DNA of 64,000 nucleotides from Succinivibrio dextrinosolvens (GTDB lineage Bacteria; Pseudomonadota; Gammaproteobacteria; Enterobacterales; Succinivibrionaceae): contig NZ_FPAH01000002.1 in the NCBI RefSeq assembly GCF_900116345.1, positions 1-64,000 of the forward strand. Reading direction: 5' to 3'. The notes under the pieces are model-generated. The model ran no database searches. It was not told the origin of the DNA and saw nothing but the letters and a program-made list of their open reading frames with translations. A program made the translations under genes and the position numbers. This document shows positions 36,874 through 46,546 of this stretch, piece after piece (position 1 is the first letter of the stretch; each line of letters starts with the position of its first letter).

Positions 36874-38577
36874 GTGTTTATTCTTACTGATGAGCAGCAG
36901 AAGATTATTGAAAAGTGTCGAGAACTGCAGCCAGGTGAATCCCTAAAGATTGATGCCTGCGCCGGTTCTGGCAAAACTGCCTCTTTAGTTGAAATTGCAC
37001 GGGCCATCCCTCAGGCTCGTTTTCTGTATCTGGCTTTTAACAAGGCTATTGTGGAAAACGCAAAAACCCGTTTTCCTCCAAATGTAACCATCAGAACTAC
37101 TCATTCTCTGGCCTACAGTCAGATCATTTCTGGCAGCCGTGAGAAGTTCACTGTTAAAGCCGGTCTTAATATCTTCGATCTGGAACCGATTTTTAAAATC
37201 AGACGAGATTTATACAAGGACCTGTCCCTTGCCATCAGAAAGTTCTACTCCTGGTGTCAGTCAGATGTAAGAGTATTCCCTGACAGCAGTACAGAAAAGA
37301 TCTTTCAGGCTATGGAGTCGCATCTCATCCCTGCTACTCATGACTGGTATCTGAAAAAATATCAGCTTCTGGATTACCACTATGAGCTGGACGCATTTGA
37401 TTTTATTCTTCTGGATGAAGCTCAGGATACCAATCTTGTGACTCTGGATATCTTCAATCGCAATCACTGTCGAAAGATTCTGGTGGGGGATACTCATCAG
37501 GGAATATATGGTTTTCGTGGTGCCTATAATGCCCTTGAAAGATTCAAGTCAGACTATAAGCTGCATCTATCCTATACCTTCCGTTCGGTACAGCCTATCT
37601 GTGAGAAGGCCAACTGGTTCTTATCTTCCTTTGCAAGAGATAAGAAAGATCTGGTTCCAATGAAGTCTGCTTATTTTTCTGAACTTAGCCCGAATCCACG
37701 TAATGCAGTACTTACAAGAACCAATGCCACTCTTATAGATTATCTGCAGAAACTTAACCGTGAGCAGATTCCTCGTTCTTCGCTGCTGCGTGATCCTTAC
37801 CTGATTTTTGGTGCAGCACTAAATATTCAGAACTTTATCAAAGGTGATCCTCTGGATAAGGACTACCAGTTTCTTGAGCGTTTCGATTCTCTTGAGAATA
37901 TCAAGGATTATGCACATGACTCCAATGATCTGGAGCTGGAAATGGCTATCAAGATGGCTGAGAAATACAAGGAACATCTTTTCAACCTGTACGAGCTTGC
38001 CAAGAGTATATATTTGAATAGTAATGAGAGGGCAAATATCTTCCTGACAACAGCTCATTCTGCCAAAGGTCTTGAGTGGGATCAGGTGGTGCTCGCCTCT
38101 GATTTCTGTCCGCTGTTTACTTTAAAGAAAGATCTCAAAGAGAAAGGTCTTAAGAAACAGGAGATCGAGTTTGAGTTCACACAGGAGCTTAATCTCTACT
38201 ATGTGGCTATGACTCGTGCCAAGAATACTCTGATAGACAGAACTCCAAATGAAGCCTTCTATGAGAAGTCGTTAAAGAAAGATTTGAAGAAAGCACAGAA
38301 AAAAGAAGAGAAGGAAAAACAGAACACTAAGGCTCTGGCAGAGGATAACTTAGATGCAAAGATCGGAAGTACCGATGATGCTCTGCTGAAGAAAGCTTTA
38401 TCCGAAGTTGAGAATTCTGCTGCAGAGATTAAAGAGACTGTTATTGACACAGAAGTAAAGGATAAGTCTTCTAATGGGAGTGCTAAATCTCGTAAAAAAC
38501 GAGCCTCTGCAGGAACTCCTGGTAAAACCATAAAGAAACGCAAAAGAAAAACAACAAGAGAATCAGAGAAGGAGTAA
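36874..38577 (+). CDS. UvrD/Rep-like superfamily 1 helicase
   Basis: The 567 residues contain SF1 helicase motifs in order: ACAGSGKTA (Walker A, about residue 30), FDFILLDEAQDTN (motif II), GDTHQGIYGFRGA (III), TTAHSAKGLEWDQVVLASD (V) and LNLYYVAMTRAKN (VI). Overall it is closer to short FBH1-like helicases than to full UvrD. The last ~110 residues are highly charged and end in a Lys/Arg-rich tail (KSRKKR, KKRKRKTTR), likely to bind nucleic acid. GTG is the start, with GAGGAA five bases upstream. It lies 28 bp after the transglycosylase gene and may be in its operon. Confidence 0.88.
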   Translation: MFILTDEQQKIIEKCRELQPGESLKIDACAGSGKTASLVEIARAIPQARFLYLAFNKAIVENAKTRFPPNVTIRTTHSLAYSQIISGSREKFTVKAGLNIFDLEPIFKIRRDLYKDLSLAIRKFYSWCQSDVRVFPDSSTEKIFQAMESHLIPATHDWYLKKYQLLDYHYELDAFDFILLDEAQDTNLVTLDIFNRNHCRKILVGDTHQGIYGFRGAYNALERFKSDYKLHLSYTFRSVQPICEKANWFLSSFARDKKDLVPMKSAYFSELSPNPRNAVLTRTNATLIDYLQKLNREQIPRSSLLRDPYLIFGAALNIQNFIKGDPLDKDYQFLERFDSLENIKDYAHDSNDLELEMAIKMAEKYKEHLFNLYELAKSIYLNSNERANIFLTTAHSAKGLEWDQVVLASDFCPLFTLKKDLKEKGLKKQEIEFEFTQELNLYYVAMTRAKNTLIDRTPNEAFYEKSLKKDLKKAQKKEEKEKQNTKALAEDNLDAKIGSTDDALLKKALSEVENSAAEIKETVIDTEVKDKSSNGSAKSRKKRASAGTPGKTIKKRKRKTTRESEKE

Positions 38578-38590
38578 CTCCTGTCTCTTT
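38565..38590 (+). terminator. Terminator hairpin overlapping the helicase stop codon
   Basis: AGAGA-A-GGAG pairs with CTCC-TG-TCTCT; the TAA stop codon (38575-38577) forms the loop and TTT follows. The stem is interrupted, so termination strength is uncertain. Confidence 0.4.
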
Positions 38591-38713
38591 TAATAATCTT
38601 ATTGTCTATATTGTTTTGTGTATTTCTAGACGTTTTTTTGTTTCTGCCAATGCGCTATAATCAGAACTATCGATAAACTCATACTGATCCTTAATCTGTT
38701 AAGGGGATAACCT

Positions 38714-39682
38714 TTGAATTTCTTTCATAATATTCTGGCTGTTATTGAATACAAACAGGTAAGACAGCCTGCATTAGACAGAGCTCTGGCTTTATATCAG
38801 TATGCCAAGGCTCATAAGAAAAATGCTGATATCAGAATTACAGCGGTACTTCCTGTGGCTCAGGAAAACTGGAATATTACCTCTATTCTGGCCGTTGACA
38901 AGGAAGAGTATGAAAGAAGCTACAGGGAAAAGCTTGAAAAATGGCTTAAAGCCTATCTTGCAATCAACGCCATGGGCGTAAAGATTGAAAGCAGGGTATT
39001 ATTCTCAAAGGAAATCGGAAAGGAGATTGTCTCTTTAGCAAAAGATCTCTGTGCAGATATTCTGATTAAGACTGCCGATATTCATGGTGTTCTTGATAAT
39101 GTTATCTCTACACCTTTAGACTGGCAGATGCTGCGCCATGCACCTATCCCAGTCTATATCGCCAAAGATCAGATTTTCACTCCAAAGGGGAAGATTGCAG
39201 TTGCAATTGACCTTAGTGAACCTGATGATGAGTTATCAAGACTTACCAATCTGAGACTTTTACGTGAGGCTCAGTATCTATCTACATTTACCGGCTGCAA
39301 GATCGTAATGATCAATGCCGTACCTCCTATTATTCCTCCTATTGCTGTGGATATGCCAGGTTTTACACCTGACAGCCTGTATGATGAGTCTATAAAGGAC
39401 AGCTGTCATAAGGCACTGGAGTTTGCAAACAGACATAAAATCAACCCTGAAGACTGTTTTATTGCTGAAGGCGCAATTGACGAAGTTATACTTAACAAGT
39501 GTGATGAGATTAAGCCTACAGCGTTATTTATCGGAACCTCTGCAAGACGTGGTATTGCCAGTGCAATTTTGGGTAATATCTGTGAAAGAGTTGCTGACAG
39601 TATTGATTGCGATGTCTTTGTGGTAACTCCTAAGGCCGTTGTCAGAGCAGTTCCTACAACCACTCCATCAAAAAGTTTCTAA
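38714..39682 (+). CDS. uspE: Universal stress protein UspE (tandem Usp domains)
   Basis: Two Usp domains lie in 322 residues (E. coli UspE 316). The first begins NILAVIEYKQVRQPALDRAL; the second begins GKIAVAIDLSEPDDE and ends near ALFIGTSARRGIASAILGNICERV, the Usp nucleotide-loop pattern. The start is TTG at 38714, where the N-terminus aligns with E. coli UspE, with AAGGGGAT about six bases upstream. ttcA follows one base after the stop codon. Confidence 0.92.
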   Translation: MNFFHNILAVIEYKQVRQPALDRALALYQYAKAHKKNADIRITAVLPVAQENWNITSILAVDKEEYERSYREKLEKWLKAYLAINAMGVKIESRVLFSKEIGKEIVSLAKDLCADILIKTADIHGVLDNVISTPLDWQMLRHAPIPVYIAKDQIFTPKGKIAVAIDLSEPDDELSRLTNLRLLREAQYLSTFTGCKIVMINAVPPIIPPIAVDMPGFTPDSLYDESIKDSCHKALEFANRHKINPEDCFIAEGAIDEVILNKCDEIKPTALFIGTSARRGIASAILGNICERVADSIDCDVFVVTPKAVVRAVPTTTPSKSF

Positions 39683-39683
39683 A

Positions 39684-40556
39684 ATGCAGAACGACAAGAA
39701 TTTACCTGAGCAGGCTGATGCTTACGCCCGTAACGTCAGCCCTTACTTTAATATTGAAGATAAACAGGAAAAATACAAGGCGGATAAGCTCTTCAAGAGA
39801 CTGCGCCGTAAGGTTGGCCATGCCATTGGCGATTACGGCATGATTGAAGAAGGGGATAAGATTCTGGTCTGTATGTCAGGTGGAAAGGACAGCTATGTTC
39901 TTCTGGATATGATGTTATCCTTAAAGCGTTCCGCTCCGATTGATTTCACTCTTATCCCTGTACATATTGATTCAGGCTTTCCAAATGCACCAGAACACCT
40001 TCTTGAGGACCATCTGAAGAAGGTTGGCCTTGAGTATCATATGCTGCAGCGTCCTGTATATGAAATCTGCAAGGAGAAGCTTGAGGACGGTATTCCATAC
40101 TGCTCATTATGCTCAAGACTGCGTCGCGGTTTTCTGTACTCATTTGCAAGAGAGATTGGCGCTAACAAGGTTGCCTTAGGTCATCACAAGGATGACTGTT
40201 TATCAACCTTCTTTCTGAACCTGTTCTACTCTGGCATGATGAAAGCAATGCCTCCAATTTTAAGAAACGATAAGGATGATCTGACTGTAATCAGACCTCT
40301 TATCTACTGTCGTGAAAGAGACCTTATTGCGCTTTCAAAGGTAAAGAATTATCCGCTTCTTCCTAAAGGTCTTTGCGGCTGGGGAGAGGATCAGCAGCGT
40401 TCTAATATGAACAAGATGATTAAGCAGTGGGATAAGGAATATCCAAAGCGTGCCGATATTGTCTTCAAGGCTTTAAAGAATGTTGCACCATCTCATCTTC
40501 TTGACAAGGAACTTTTTGATTTTACAAAAATTTCCAATGGTCCGAAGGTGAAGTAA
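39684..40556 (+). CDS. ttcA: tRNA 2-thiocytidine(32) synthetase TtcA
   Basis: This ATP- and iron-sulfur-dependent enzyme thiolates cytidine 32 of certain tRNAs. The PP-loop motif VCMSGGKDSYVLLDM is present. The cluster-binding cysteines are in CSLCSRLRRG (CxxC), with a further Cys in KGLCGWGE. GHHKDDCLSTFFLNLFYSG is also typical. The ATG at 39684, one base after the uspE stop, gives 290 residues. A longer frame into uspE starts at TTG 39639 and is less likely. No clear Shine-Dalgarno is visible, so translation may be coupled to uspE. Confidence 0.93.
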   Translation: MQNDKNLPEQADAYARNVSPYFNIEDKQEKYKADKLFKRLRRKVGHAIGDYGMIEEGDKILVCMSGGKDSYVLLDMMLSLKRSAPIDFTLIPVHIDSGFPNAPEHLLEDHLKKVGLEYHMLQRPVYEICKEKLEDGIPYCSLCSRLRRGFLYSFAREIGANKVALGHHKDDCLSTFFLNLFYSGMMKAMPPILRNDKDDLTVIRPLIYCRERDLIALSKVKNYPLLPKGLCGWGEDQQRSNMNKMIKQWDKEYPKRADIVFKALKNVAPSHLLDKELFDFTKISNGPKVK

Positions 40557-41110
40557 ATCCTATCTGTTTACCTATAACAGAAGAATTCTGACAATAAAAA
40601 CGGTGAAAGCAACATAGGCGATGACGGCAGTTATACGATCTGAGATCAAACTGCCTCGACAAAGACAAAGACCAGGACAAAGTCGAAGACCAGCTCCTGT
40701 ACCTTTAACAACAGGCCACAGGGCTGAGATTTTAATATCGACTAAATCTGTCGAAGTATGATTTAACCCGCATTAAATGCGTAATAAAATCTGCCTCTAT
40801 TGCTTTCATTAAGATTTGCTTAAAGTCCATTGAGACTTAGGAACAAATCAGCCTGATTCTCTTATTTCTCTAGGGAACTCAGAACCTCATAGGTTTGCTG
40901 CAGAGCCTCCGGAATCACTATTTTAAGATTCATCAGTTTCTTATTCTCCTTGAGTTTCCAGTCATTAAACTGGTGTGACAGTTGTTTTCTCTTCATTATT
41001 TTTTAGATGATTATGTTCCAGTTAATCTTCAAATGTTGTGACATATTGTAAAAATGCTTCGTTTTTCTTCCTCTATACTCATAAAGTGAGTTTCTGTTTG
41101 AGGTTGTAAT
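40557..41110. other. Intergenic region with possible gene remnants
   Basis: This 554-bp stretch between ttcA and the HNH gene has no well-supported gene. It holds an imperfect GACAAAG/GAC-CAG repeat near 40660-40695 and a 44-codon minus-strand frame at 40862-40996 without a Shine-Dalgarno. A second open minus-strand segment of about 60 codons (near 40570-40770) has no start. It may be a relic of a lost gene. Confidence 0.5.
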
Positions 41111-42121
41111 ATGAGTTCAGGTTGGGATTTATCAGAAGGCCATTACGACCCTAGACGGATACTAACAGAAGAAGATCTGAATGATATCTTCTCGTGCTTA
41201 TTTTCAAACAAATCAAAGAATACAACTTCCTACAAATTTGGTTTTCTAAAGTCAATCCTAGATAACCTCTATAACGTCGATATCAACCTTTCACTATCAT
41301 TTAATGCTATCTTCTCAAAGTTTGCCGAGAGTTACTGGAATCTTGTGCTTGTTCACAAGCTTAAGCAGTGTCGAGGTGCTTCATCTGGAAAAATCTACGA
41401 TATTCTTCATGAGGCGTGGAATAATCTACCTGAGAATAAGGGAAGACTAGAAAATAACAATGTAATACCTTTTGAATCCCTATCTGCAGAAGTTCAGGTA
41501 AAGATTATCAGTAATGTTACCAAGGAATGCTCAAAATATGTTGTTGGTGCCATTTATTCCGATTCAAAAGGAAATTTCTATTCGTTCAGTAAGAAGAGTA
41601 AAACAATCACATTAAATCCTGTGGTTTACCAGTATCTACTTCGTCATAAGACTATGATTGAAAAGGTTAACTACTTTGAATGGGCTAAATTTCTTCATGA
41701 TGTAAATGAATCTTCAAGTAACGATTATCTTGAGTCGCTAGATTATTCAACTAAGAGAAATAATCTTGATGCTTACCGCAAGATCCTGTTTGAAGAATTT
41801 GAGCACAGATGTTTCTACTGTGGGGCACCTTTAATGGATGACAGAAATACACATGTAGATCACTTTATTCCATGGTCTTTTGTAAAGGACGATAAGCTAT
41901 GGAATTTTGTTTTAGCCTGTTCTAGATGCAATGAAAGCAAAAACAATAAACTTCCTCCAAGAGATAAGATTGAAAAAATCGTTGATAGAAACAGGATTAT
42001 TTTGGATAGACGAGCTTCTGATTCCTTAATTGATACCAGGACATATACAGATGAGACAATTCCTCATCTGTATAAGGTTGCAGCTATCAATGGTTTTAAT
42101 TTTGTTTGGAATTGTGTTTAA
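41111..42121 (+). CDS. HNH endonuclease
   Basis: The 336-residue protein has a C-terminal HNH domain with a structural zinc site: CFYCGAP, then THVDHFIPWSF (catalytic His), then WNFVLACSRCNESKNNKLPP (second CxxC and the Asn/His helix). The N-terminal ~220 residues are unlike anything I recognise and could read DNA sequence or bind a partner. There is no adjacent methyltransferase. HNH proteins of this layout are common as restriction or anti-phage nucleases and as homing or repair enzymes. It is followed 450 bp later by recC. Confidence 0.82.
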   Translation: MSSGWDLSEGHYDPRRILTEEDLNDIFSCLFSNKSKNTTSYKFGFLKSILDNLYNVDINLSLSFNAIFSKFAESYWNLVLVHKLKQCRGASSGKIYDILHEAWNNLPENKGRLENNNVIPFESLSAEVQVKIISNVTKECSKYVVGAIYSDSKGNFYSFSKKSKTITLNPVVYQYLLRHKTMIEKVNYFEWAKFLHDVNESSSNDYLESLDYSTKRNNLDAYRKILFEEFEHRCFYCGAPLMDDRNTHVDHFIPWSFVKDDKLWNFVLACSRCNESKNNKLPPRDKIEKIVDRNRIILDRRASDSLIDTRTYTDETIPHLYKVAAINGFNFVWNCV

Positions 42122-42572
42122 TCATGAACGATTTCAATAAAAAAAATAAGCTTCTAAAAATAGCAAGACTGTGCGGAAAAGCTTAGAGGTCCACTTGATG
42201 GCAGATAATATGTTCTTGCCATAATATTGCAGAACTGTTGACACAATAAATCATGCAATATCTCTTATTACGAGTTGTTTCATTTCTTGAAGTTGTATTA
42301 CTATCTTCCTTTATCTGTTATTTTTATTGCTGGGGCAAGAAGATCTCTTAATTTACGAGAGAAAAGAGACATCTATCTGCATATATCTGATCACATAAAC
42401 GACAGAAGAAAAGCTTATTTTTTGAGCTATCATAAAACAGTATTAGTATTTAGGATTGAGTCCAAACTCACCTTATCATATCTTCTTTACTTGATATAAT
42501 TAGTCTTGTCACACTTGCTATCCAGTTTTAGTGGCCAAATAAATTCAAAACAAATAATAAGGAATTTATTCC
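42122..42572. other. Intergenic region upstream of the recCBD operon
   Basis: The 451-bp gap holds the recC promoter region. A plus frame of 74 codons (42275-42499) starts with TTG, has no ribosome site and looks non-coding. No hairpin terminator for the HNH gene was found. Confidence 0.6.
42492..42500 (+). promoter_or_regulatory. Extended -10 promoter of recC
   Basis: TGATATAAT is a perfect extended -10 element 72 bp before the recC start. The -35 region is poor. Confidence 0.5.
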
Positions 42573-45500
42573 ATGTCTGTTTACTCACACTCATTCACTG
42601 TAAAAAACTCAAACTATATTGAAGCTCTTGGTTACATGTGTACAGAGCAGATGAAGATCCCGCTTAACGATCCGTTTGCAAAAGAGCAAGTGATTGTGAT
42701 GAACTCTGGGATGAAATCCTATCTGCAGCAGTTTATCGCCAGGCAGAACGGCATATGTTCCAACGTTTGCTTTGTTCAGTTATGGTCATTTACCTGGGAT
42801 ATCTACAGAAAAATTACCCCAGATCTTGGAGAGGTTCATTATTTCGATCACGATTATATTATCTGGACCTTATATCAGATGCTGCATGAGGAGCATTGTG
42901 CCGATTCAATTGACGCGCTCGCATCAGTTAAGAATTATATTGCTGATGATACGGATGGTACTAAAACCTATGAGCTCTGTGTTCAGATAGCAGATACCTT
43001 CGATCAGTACATGATGTACCGCAATGACTGGATCTTAATGTGGGATGCAATCGCTCAGCATCAGGGGGACAGGAACCTTTTAATCGAGGAGTGGCAAAAA
43101 GCTGTAACTCATCCTAGAGGTTCGGCTGCAAATAAGACAGGCAGAAATAATTTTCTTGCAAATGTGCTTGGAGATAATACCTGGCAGCCGGTATTGTGGA
43201 CTATGCTCTTTAATCGAATTATCAAGGAGCATTCAAAAATTGAACCTTCATTTTACGACCGATCCATGGTTATCGAGGATCTTTGCGCAAAACTTAATTC
43301 TTTGGATGAAGAATCTGCTAGAAACGCCAATCTTCCACAGAGAGTCTTTTTATTTGGTGTGTCTTCACTTCAGCCTCAGGTTATCAGATTTCTTCGTGCT
43401 CTTGCCAAGCATGTCGACGTTAATGTAATGCTTTTAAATCCATGCCGTGAATATTGGGGAGACATCGACAGCCAGTGGAACAGAATTTTTAAGGATTTTA
43501 GGCAGGCCTTAAATGCTTTAAAACAGAAGCTAAAAAACAAGGATGTCTCTGGAGCTCTAAAGAAAAACATTAAAGGAAATGAGATTTCTGGTTTAAGTAT
43601 CAGTGATTCCGATGCCATTTATAACGGAAAAGAACTTTCAACCGGTGAAGATTGCTACGATGAAGAGGGCGAGCTTGTAGAGGGAAATTCCTTACTTCTG
43701 GCATTAGGTAAGCAGGGCAAGGACAACCTTTCTCTAATGCTAGATTCTCATCCAGGTGAAGACAGACTTTATATAAGAACCAATGAGCTACTGCGTAATG
43801 CTTATGATAGTGTGCCTTTTAACCAGGAAATAAAAAGACTTTATGACAGTGCATCAGAACCTGTTGAGCCAAGCTTTGATAATCTTTTTATTGATCCTGT
43901 AAAGGCCGGTGGAGATAGCATGCTTCACCAGATTCAGTCGCAGATGCTGAATCTTGAGCAACCATCTCAGAGAGTAGTTATTTCTCCAGAAGATCATTCT
44001 TTAGAAATTCATTCTAGCTTTACTGAACAGCGAGAAGTTGAGTGTCTTAGAGATGCTTTATTAAGTCGATTTAAGGAAAGTATTGGCGAGGATGGACAGC
44101 CAACTTTAAAACCTCGAGACTGTCTGGTGATGATGCCTAAGATTGAGAAGTATGCTCCTTATATTGAGGCTGTATTCGGCTCTGTATCTCCTTCAGATAA
44201 AAACTATATTCCTTATGCCTTATCTGATAGAAGCTCCAGAGACAGCAGTCAGATTGCAGATGCTGTTTTAAAACTTCTGGATATAGGTGTAAAAAGAATC
44301 ACCTTAAGTCTTATCATTGATCTGCTTACCGTTCCATCTATAGCTTCCCGTTACGGATTTTCAACGGATGATGTGGATACAATAAATGTCTGGTGTCAGG
44401 AAGCAAATATTCACTGGGGCCTTGATGATGCTGATGCAAAGAAGGATTCTGGGGTAGATGAGCTGCCATGGACTTTTGAGCAGGGCCTTTTCAGAATGGT
44501 TCAAGGTTACCTTATTGGGGATACTGTAGAAGGGCTTCCTGTTTATACTGAAATTGAAGGCTCTGATGCTCAGGTATTAGGACGTTTCTGTCTTTTTGTT
44601 GAGAATCTGAAACATCTGCGAGATGAGTTTATTCTTCCTGAAGAAAGCGTAGGTCGTAGCCTAGATAATGGTGAAGTAATCAAGAATCTTAAGGATTGGA
44701 GTGAAACTCTGGAAAAAGAGATTTTTCAGAAATTCTTTTATGATGTAAATGATTCTAAGTATCTTGAGTCTGACACCTACAAAGAATGCTGCGAAATCAA
44801 GCGTCTATGTGACAGTGTCAGTGAGGTTGTAGAAAGATTAAGAAAAGAAAACAATGCTTCTGATCTTAAAATTGCTCTGCCAGTTTTCAGAAGCATGCTT
44901 ATGGATAAGTTATCTAAATCAAACGAGGTTAACACCTTCAAGGGCAGCAAGGTGACCTTCTGCTCAATGATTCCGATGAGAGCTATTCCGTTTAAACATA
45001 TCTTTATTCTGGGAATGGATGATATCAGTTTTCCAAGACAGGATACGATACCAGCCTTCAATCTTGTTGGAGTTAAGGGTCTCTTCAGACGAGGTGATCG
45101 TTCTAGAAGTATTGATGATCGCTACTGTTTTATGGAGGCAATCCTGTCTGCAAGAGAGTCATTGTACATATCTTACATCGGAAGAAGTCCTATAGATAAC
45201 AAGGAGCGAAACCGTTCTACTGTTCTTGAGGATCTCTTTGATTACATCTGTGACGTTTTTACTGTCAAAGGCCTTGATGATGAGCTTTCCTCAGAGCAGA
45301 ATGAGGTGAAGCTTGAGGAGGAAATCTCTCAGGCCTTAAAGAGAAGACTGATAAGACAGGATACCTTAACGTCCTTTAACAAAGACAACTATATATCAGA
45401 TCCAGGTGATGATAGAACCTTAAGGCATATTCCTTCCTTTGATAAGAACAGTTATGTCGCTGATTTTTACAAGGCTCAAGGTCAAACAGGAAAAACTCGT

Positions 45501-46526
45501 GAGTATCTTGGTAACAAGGGAATTGGTTATTTCAAGGTTGAGCTGGAGGATAAGCTTACTCTTGGTGTTAATGAGATAAAAAAATGGTTCACAGAGCCTG
45601 CGGCAGCATTTTTGAAAAATAATCTTGAGATTCGACTTCCAGATGATGGTTCTTCGGTATTGTCTGATGACGAGTGTTTCTTCCTGGACAGATTCAAGCA
45701 AAACGGTCTGCTGCAGGAGTTAGGTTCATATTCAACAGACAATAATATGGCAGAGGCTTACCTTCAGAATCTTTCTCAGAGTGGCTATCTGCCTTATGGA
45801 GTCCTGTCAGATGGCTTAAAGAAAAAGCTCCTTGAAGGAAATAATTTGCTCTTAAAATCTCTTTATGAGGTTGAAGGTGAAAGAGTCGGAACCGAAATGC
45901 CTTATCAAAGGACTTTCGATGTCGATTTGTCTGAATATGCTGAGCCTTTAAATGAACCTTCCCTGAAGAACAGAAAATTTAAGGTTGAATTCAGCGGAAC
46001 TGTAGTGTTCCCAAATACCCTGATTAACTATTACTCTGATGGTGACTATTCAGCAAACTTTGTGTTATCTGCGGTTTTAAATTCCTTTGCACTTCATTAT
46101 GCAGGAGCTCCTTCAGTTGTAAATACCATCAGTAAAACTGGTGAAATCATCAGCTTTGATGTAAAAGCGTTTGAAGAGATAGACTGTATTGACCGTATTT
46201 TCTGCAATCTGCTCAAAATTGCAGTGCTGGCAATGTTAAGACCTCTTCCTGTTACATCGAAGCTTTTGACTGTATTAGGCAGTCACACTGATGAAGATAA
46301 ATTCTTTGCGTATTCGCCTGAATCTAAATATCTGTACGGAAACTACGAAAGAGTATCTGAACATCTCCGTAAATTTGTTTATTCAGGACGAGATGAAGAA
46401 GATGCATCTTCTGTTTTGGGGCCTCTAGCTCTTTATGACTGCTTGCGAAGATGCTCGTCAAATTTCAAAGAGAAATCAGATAAGACAGTTTCCAAGAAAA
46501 CGGCAGCAACAGAATCATCAAATTAA
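42573..46526 (+). CDS. recC: RecBCD subunit RecC (exodeoxyribonuclease V gamma)
   Basis: RecC splits the DNA strands for RecB and RecD and recognises Chi. The N-terminal signature is complete: VIVMNSGMKSYLQQFIARQNG and SNVCFVQLWSF. Later family segments include RVFLFGVSSLQPQVIRFLRALAKHVDV, DCLVMMPKIEKYAPYIEAVF and FKHIFILGMDDISFPRQD. At 1317 residues it is much longer than E. coli RecC (1122), with extra acidic stretches. It is followed by recB without the ptrA gene that separates them in E. coli. AAGGAA precedes the ATG. Confidence 0.94.
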   Translation: MSVYSHSFTVKNSNYIEALGYMCTEQMKIPLNDPFAKEQVIVMNSGMKSYLQQFIARQNGICSNVCFVQLWSFTWDIYRKITPDLGEVHYFDHDYIIWTLYQMLHEEHCADSIDALASVKNYIADDTDGTKTYELCVQIADTFDQYMMYRNDWILMWDAIAQHQGDRNLLIEEWQKAVTHPRGSAANKTGRNNFLANVLGDNTWQPVLWTMLFNRIIKEHSKIEPSFYDRSMVIEDLCAKLNSLDEESARNANLPQRVFLFGVSSLQPQVIRFLRALAKHVDVNVMLLNPCREYWGDIDSQWNRIFKDFRQALNALKQKLKNKDVSGALKKNIKGNEISGLSISDSDAIYNGKELSTGEDCYDEEGELVEGNSLLLALGKQGKDNLSLMLDSHPGEDRLYIRTNELLRNAYDSVPFNQEIKRLYDSASEPVEPSFDNLFIDPVKAGGDSMLHQIQSQMLNLEQPSQRVVISPEDHSLEIHSSFTEQREVECLRDALLSRFKESIGEDGQPTLKPRDCLVMMPKIEKYAPYIEAVFGSVSPSDKNYIPYALSDRSSRDSSQIADAVLKLLDIGVKRITLSLIIDLLTVPSIASRYGFSTDDVDTINVWCQEANIHWGLDDADAKKDSGVDELPWTFEQGLFRMVQGYLIGDTVEGLPVYTEIEGSDAQVLGRFCLFVENLKHLRDEFILPEESVGRSLDNGEVIKNLKDWSETLEKEIFQKFFYDVNDSKYLESDTYKECCEIKRLCDSVSEVVERLRKENNASDLKIALPVFRSMLMDKLSKSNEVNTFKGSKVTFCSMIPMRAIPFKHIFILGMDDISFPRQDTIPAFNLVGVKGLFRRGDRSRSIDDRYCFMEAILSARESLYISYIGRSPIDNKERNRSTVLEDLFDYICDVFTVKGLDDELSSEQNEVKLEEEISQALKRRLIRQDTLTSFNKDNYISDPGDDRTLRHIPSFDKNSYVADFYKAQGQTGKTREYLGNKGIGYFKVELEDKLTLGVNEIKKWFTEPAAAFLKNNLEIRLPDDGSSVLSDDECFFLDRFKQNGLLQELGSYSTDNNMAEAYLQNLSQSGYLPYGVLSDGLKKKLLEGNNLLLKSLYEVEGERVGTEMPYQRTFDVDLSEYAEPLNEPSLKNRKFKVEFSGTVVFPNTLINYYSDGDYSANFVLSAVLNSFALHYAGAPSVVNTISKTGEIISFDVKAFEEIDCIDRIFCNLLKIAVLAMLRPLPVTSKLLTVLGSHTDEDKFFAYSPESKYLYGNYERVSEHLRKFVYSGRDEEDASSVLGPLALYDCLRRCSSNFKEKSDKTVSKKTAATESSN

Positions 46527-46546
46527 GGTTAGAGGTGGAGATAAAA

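Noticed and set aside
40862-40996. 44-codon minus-strand frame
   Set aside because: No ribosome site and no known relatives; kept only as a possible relic in the findings.
42275-42499. 74-codon plus-strand frame before recC
   Set aside because: It starts at TTG, has no ribosome site, no recognisable domain, and runs into the likely recC promoter.
46535-46546. GTG start of recB four codons upstream
   Set aside because: This GTG lies within the ribosome-binding sequence that serves the ATG at 46547.
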